Assembly (NCBI RefSeq): GCF_964340395.1
Contig: NC_135562.1
Coordinates: 6,351,634 to 6,415,633 of the forward strand
Source of the DNA: Glandiceps talaboti
Lineage: Eukaryota; Hemichordata; Enteropneusta; Spengelidae
Length of the DNA stretch: 64,000 bases
Reading direction: 5' to 3'
A program made the position numbers and the translations under genes. The notes under the pieces were generated by a model. The model saw only the letters and a list, made by a program, of their open reading frames with translations. It was not told the origin of the DNA and did not search any database. Numbering within the stretch: position 1 is the stretch's first letter; the number at the start of each line of letters is the position of its first letter. Positions 59,981 to 64,000 of the stretch are shown here, piece by piece.

Positions 59981-61302
59981 ATTAAAGTCTACAGCATTCT
60001 CAAAATTGTATGAAGAATCTAAAATGATGCCATAGTATTCAAAGTAGTGAAAGAGTAGAACTATGAGAAAATCATGAAAAGTTGCTGGCATTTGCCAGTA
60101 GGAAATAGAAAGTATAGAAAACTAAATTCTAGCAGATTTTCAATATTTTGATCGTTGGCGTCTTTGATATCAGTTAAGTTTGTGATGCTAGCCCTGTATT
60201 GTGCAGTTTCTATGGCAACTACTTAGTACACAATATAACAAATATCAATATGATATTACAAAGATCTGTAAATTCAGAAGACAGTGTACAACTCAATGTT
60301 CTTGATGTGAACAATAGCAAGACCAATATGTAGGGGTGGTATGCTGCTGTGTATCTGCCAATATTCCTCGCATCACATCATGAATGTTTATCGGAGCTAA
60401 AGGGCAATCCTCAACATTAATGGCTAACTGTTGGTACTTAGAGGAAGTTAGTTAGGAGAAAGTACAAGGCTGCTTATAGAGTTCATATTTCTGATAAAGA
60501 ATTCTTGAGATTATTTTAAGTTAGGGAGATCTGTGTTGTTACAATGCGTAGTTATATCTAGTAGAACTTTCATGTGAAAACATATCATTATACCATTTCT
60601 GTGGACTTACTCAATAAGCTTCCGTTCTATGACATGAAGTAGTGTTGTATTTATGTGGACGTGTTTCCATTGAGAGTCAGGGTTTTTGACACCTAAGCAG
60701 AGAAAAAATTTGGGAAACAGGTAGCTTAGCTGATGAAACAATTGGAAATGACAATAGTAGTTTTGTATGACTTGACCAAAAATTGTCGCAGTGATTTGAA
60801 TTTTCAAAAATGGCATTTAGAAAACAAATTGTCCCCCATGCCATAATATACACTGCTTATTGTAAGTTTGTTAATTTGGATCTGAAAACTTCTGCCAGTT
60901 GCCAGTCCAGTGAAGCTTACTTTGCAGCCCCATGGCAATATATGTATGGTGTCATAGCAACCATGTGATTTTTCCTTGTCCAATCAGGAACAAGAATATG
61001 TAGTCGAGTTCCTGACAAATGTATTCCGATTTTAGACTACATTATCATCATACTTTACCGTGTAGTCAATCTTGTTACTGTTGCACAGAATTCTGTGCTC
61101 CTCCCTATGTACGGCGTTCATATAAATGTTATGACGTTGCGTAACCACGTGATTTTAGTTTGAACAGACGGAGGTGGAGTTCGGTTGGACATTTGCATAT
61201 CATATCAGTCCTAGAAAGGTCAACAATGATTTCGCACTATCTGACTTGACAATGCTTTATGACGACAGCCTGTCAATCTGTGATGGATTACACTTCGCCC
61301 AG

Positions 61303-61350
61303 AAGTTGTGTGCATCAGTGGCGCATCAAATTGGCTTAGAGGGCTCACTG
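61303..61350. mobile_element. hAT-like MITE (family C) end fragment
   Basis: Only the right end is left: 'gttgtgtgcatcagtggcgc', 'atcaaattggcttagagg' and GCTCACTG. Confidence 0.55.
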
Positions 61351-62090
61351 CACAGTGTGATCATCTCCACTGCATAGTCAAACAGACAAATTTTACCGAA
61401 CATCTAGCTAAATCTCGTGCTGGGGAAAGGGTGAACAGTGCATGTCAGTAGTAATCCATTACACACTGACAGGAGGTTGTAACCTTGTACAGTTTAATTT
61501 AAACTCAACCTCCTTTTTGAAAGTATGTTACATGAGGATGTGATAACGTCACCACGTTCATATGTGCTGCAGTAGCATAAACTAATGTTGGTGGTGGTGG
61601 TGGTAAGAATGAAATGCTGTGCTAGAGAAGTCCATTTGACTATACGGAGAGAAAGAGAGATTGTAGAATTGTAGTCTAGTGCCTAGACTAATATATAACA
61701 TGGTGGATTTCTATGGAATGTAAACATGGCTGACCTCTGACCTCAGTTGATGTCATGTGACATTTGACCTCACCAAAAGTACACTGTATTTGAAAACTGA
61801 GTACATACTCATCACTTCAAGTTAGATATAATGTCCCTTGGATCATTGTAGATTGCATAGGTCACAATTCACCTAAACTTATGTCTATTAATGGTACAGT
61901 CGTATTCTTTTCTGTACACGGATGAGTTTATTTTGTGAAGGATAGGGGTGAAATAGAGGGATATTTTCCAATACTTTAATTAACCAAGGTACCTCTGCTG
62001 TTTTCAGCACAGTCACGACACTTGATTTTGAATGTAGACAGACAGATGTAGACCTTTCTTGTTAAAGTAAGCATTATGTGAGTTTGAGCT

Positions 62091-62177
62091 AGACTGTGAG
62101 GTGCGCTGTGATGGGGCGCCCTCACACATCGGTCACAGGCCAGTGAGGGGGGAGCAACACGACATATCTCACAGTCT
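62091..62177. repeat. Mini inverted-repeat element (family K), copy 2
   Basis: Ends AGACTGTGAGGTGCG and 'gacatatctcacagtct' are inverted repeats. The core ATGGGGCGCCCTCACACATC, GGTCA is identical to that at 45470-45551. Confidence 0.65.
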
Positions 62178-62847
62178 CTAATGATTTGTGAATGGATATT
62201 TTCATCAAATTTTCTGTTTTGAAATGAATTTATCAAGAATATATATGTTCTTGTAATGACTTCTTACACTATTGTTGGGAAATTTTCAACGAAATTTGCA
62301 AACTTTTGACATCAATTGCATAAATTGTTATTACAGAAAGTAGGCGACCAGAGCTGTGTAAAATGTTGCACACACTATATTGTGAATTTCATAGTATTAA
62401 TTTTGTCATGTGTACACAAAACGGCTGGAATGAATGTTTGAGTAGTTTTGTACAGTCTACGCAGGTTTCTTTGAAGACATTTCAATGTTATTTTGTTAAA
62501 TTTGTCGATAGCATGTCACATTGTGTAGTAGTGAGACTGCTGTGAGACAGCAGTTCAAACATAATGAGCAGAAAAAGTTTGTATATTGTATTGAGATGTT
62601 CAGAGTACATAGTGTGGTGTAGTATTTTGCATATTTTATGTTTCTTTTTTTGTTCAGAGACCTTCAAAGTAATGATGGGTCAGACAATCGGTTATGTAGG
62701 AAAGGATAAAAAATGTCCAACAAGCATCATGTTTTAGGTTCAAATACAGAAATTTGGTCTTTTAGTAAGCCTTGTTATAGGTAACCCTTTTAGAGAATTT
62801 TTGCATCAGAGCAAACAATCAGATAGGTAGATATTCTGTAACGCACA

Positions 62848-63157
62848 AACACACACACATATATACATACATACACACACACACATACATACATACATAC
62901 ATACATACATACATACATACATACATACATACATACATACATACATACATACATACGCACACACACACATCCATCCATCCATACATCCATACATACATAC
63001 ATACATACATACATACATACACACACACACCCATCCATCCATACATAAATACATACATACACACATATGCACACACACACACATACATACATACATACAT
63101 ACATACATACATACATACATACACACACACACATACATACATACATACATACATACA

Positions 63158-63189
<32 letters not shown>

Positions 63190-63192
63190 CAC
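62848..63192 (+). repeat. (CATA)n/(CACA)n microsatellite
   Basis: About 345 bp of CATA with CA and CATC interruptions in three repeated blocks. Confidence 0.97.
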
Positions 63193-63588
63193 AAACATGT
63201 GCAGACACACACACAATAAGTTCCACCACAATGGAAAGTTTGTCCTTGTTTCCAAGTTTATGACCTAAAAATTTGTTGTATTTTGAAAGTAGCATTTTGA
63301 GAGTACTTTTAAGTTAGAATTCAATCTGTAAACCAAAATTTCAAACGTTATGATAATGTAGAAGGTAATGGTTTCTGTTCTAGTTCTATAAATATTGCTG
63401 AGATTAGGGGGAGTGGAGACAGATATTTATATTTGGAAATGAATTGATACAAGTTTATATTTAAGACCAAAAAAAATGTATTCCACCGTGACAAATTGAT
63501 GTTTGTTTTATGTGGCAAGAGTACAGAGAAAGGAAGCAAAGTGGAAATAGCTAGTGTAAAAACTATGATTTGGCCTGCAAGTACATAT

Positions 63589-63960
63589 TGAAAGTGTAAA
63601 TGTACAGTGCATTGCAGGTTAGTGTTCACTGGTTCTGATACAACCATACAGAAGCCAAGCAGAAACTGCACATGCTACACTTTAAGATAGCAAGATGGAA
63701 TGAATGCAATTTTGTGAAAATGAAATGAACTCACATGCCACTATGCAGACATCAAATGCAGATATCTAAACATTGGCACCCATTTGTCTGTATCTTTTTT
63801 CACTATGTGTAAATAGTTTCTTTTATTTAGACAAAATGTAGCAAGAAGTTGCAATCTTGCTATCTTTAAAGGTGTACAATGAGCAATTTCTTATTGGTTT
63901 CTGATTGGTTGTATCAAACAGAGCCAGTGAACGGTAACCTGCAATGCTTTGTACTTTCAG
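63589..63960. mobile_element. Foldback element (family B), copy 3
   Basis: 372 bp. The left arm has 'gcattgcaggttagtgttcactggttctgatac' (two motifs) and CTACACTTTAAGATAGCAAG. The right arm has CAATCTTGCTATCTTTAAAG and 'cagtgaacggtaacctgcaatgc', its complement. GACAAAATGTAGCAAGAAG is shared with copies at 4452 and 31983. Confidence 0.85.
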
Positions 63961-64000
63961 TTGACTACAGTTCTAAGTTACTAAGTTACTAGTATTGTTC

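Larger units (their letters stand above)
56676..64000. other. bZIP 3' flank and repeat-rich intergenic region
   Basis: No further coding exon recognised on either strand. A GTCT-rich stretch lies at about 58135-58260. A duplicated segment near 58560-58680 repeats GTATACACCTGAGTTGAAAA-type and GGTACATGCCAACCAATGAG motifs twice, about 65 bp apart. The long frames come from (GT)n and (CATA)n tracts. Confidence 0.5.

Noticed and set aside
61174-61377. A 67-aa plus-strand frame
   Set aside because: Its end is a family C MITE fragment and the rest shows no family resemblance.

Overview
This window is animal (metazoan) nuclear DNA: AT-rich, with short GT-AG exons split by introns of about 0.1 to 4 kb, much microsatellite sequence and many small transposon remnants. 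I see no bacterial, phage or organellar content. The genes look like those of an invertebrate bilaterian. A marine deuterostome (hemichordate, amphioxus or echinoderm type) is my best guess, but sequence reading alone does not settle this.

Layout on the + strand unless noted. (1) Positions 70-142, minus strand: the first coding exon of a TMEM14-family membrane protein, which runs off the left edge. It is head-to-head with (2) PPP1R8/NIPP1, 425-6215, seven coding exons, complete at 356 aa. (3) HINT3-like histidine-triad protein, 8861-15687, five coding exons, complete at 214 aa. (4) About 10 kb without a recognised gene, rich in (CATA)n, (CATC)n, (CA)n and (TA)n and in transposon remnants. (5) SLC44A1-like choline transporter, 26282-42766, 17 coding exons, about 672 aa, with three possible amino termini. 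(6) About 5.7 kb of 3' UTR and intergenic sequence. (7) A PAR/CES-2-type bZIP transcription factor, 48455-56675, three coding exons, 372 aa, with a possible alternative last exon lacking the bZIP. (8) 56676-64000, 3' flank and repeats, no gene recognised. I reconstructed the exons by hand from splice signals, reading phase and remembered family sequence; all junctions in the main models are phase-compatible. The five genes have unrelated roles (membrane protein, nuclear PP1 scaffold, nucleotide hydrolase, choline uptake, transcription), so there is no sign of a functional cluster.

The unusual content is mostly repeat architecture. A 53-bp tandem array straddles the 3' splice site of PPP1R8 exon 4, leaving four decoy acceptors in front of the real one. 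Five other minisatellites have units of 52-54 bp (two of the six in a 26/52-bp or degenerate 43-55-bp form). At least seven families of short inverted-repeat elements occur in two to four copies each, including a hAT-like MITE with 8-bp target duplications and two long foldback families. A 52-bp array in the SLC44A1 3' UTR carries an octamer-like motif and a CCAAT box in most units. I found no multi-gene undescribed system, CRISPR array, rRNA gene or intact tRNA gene.
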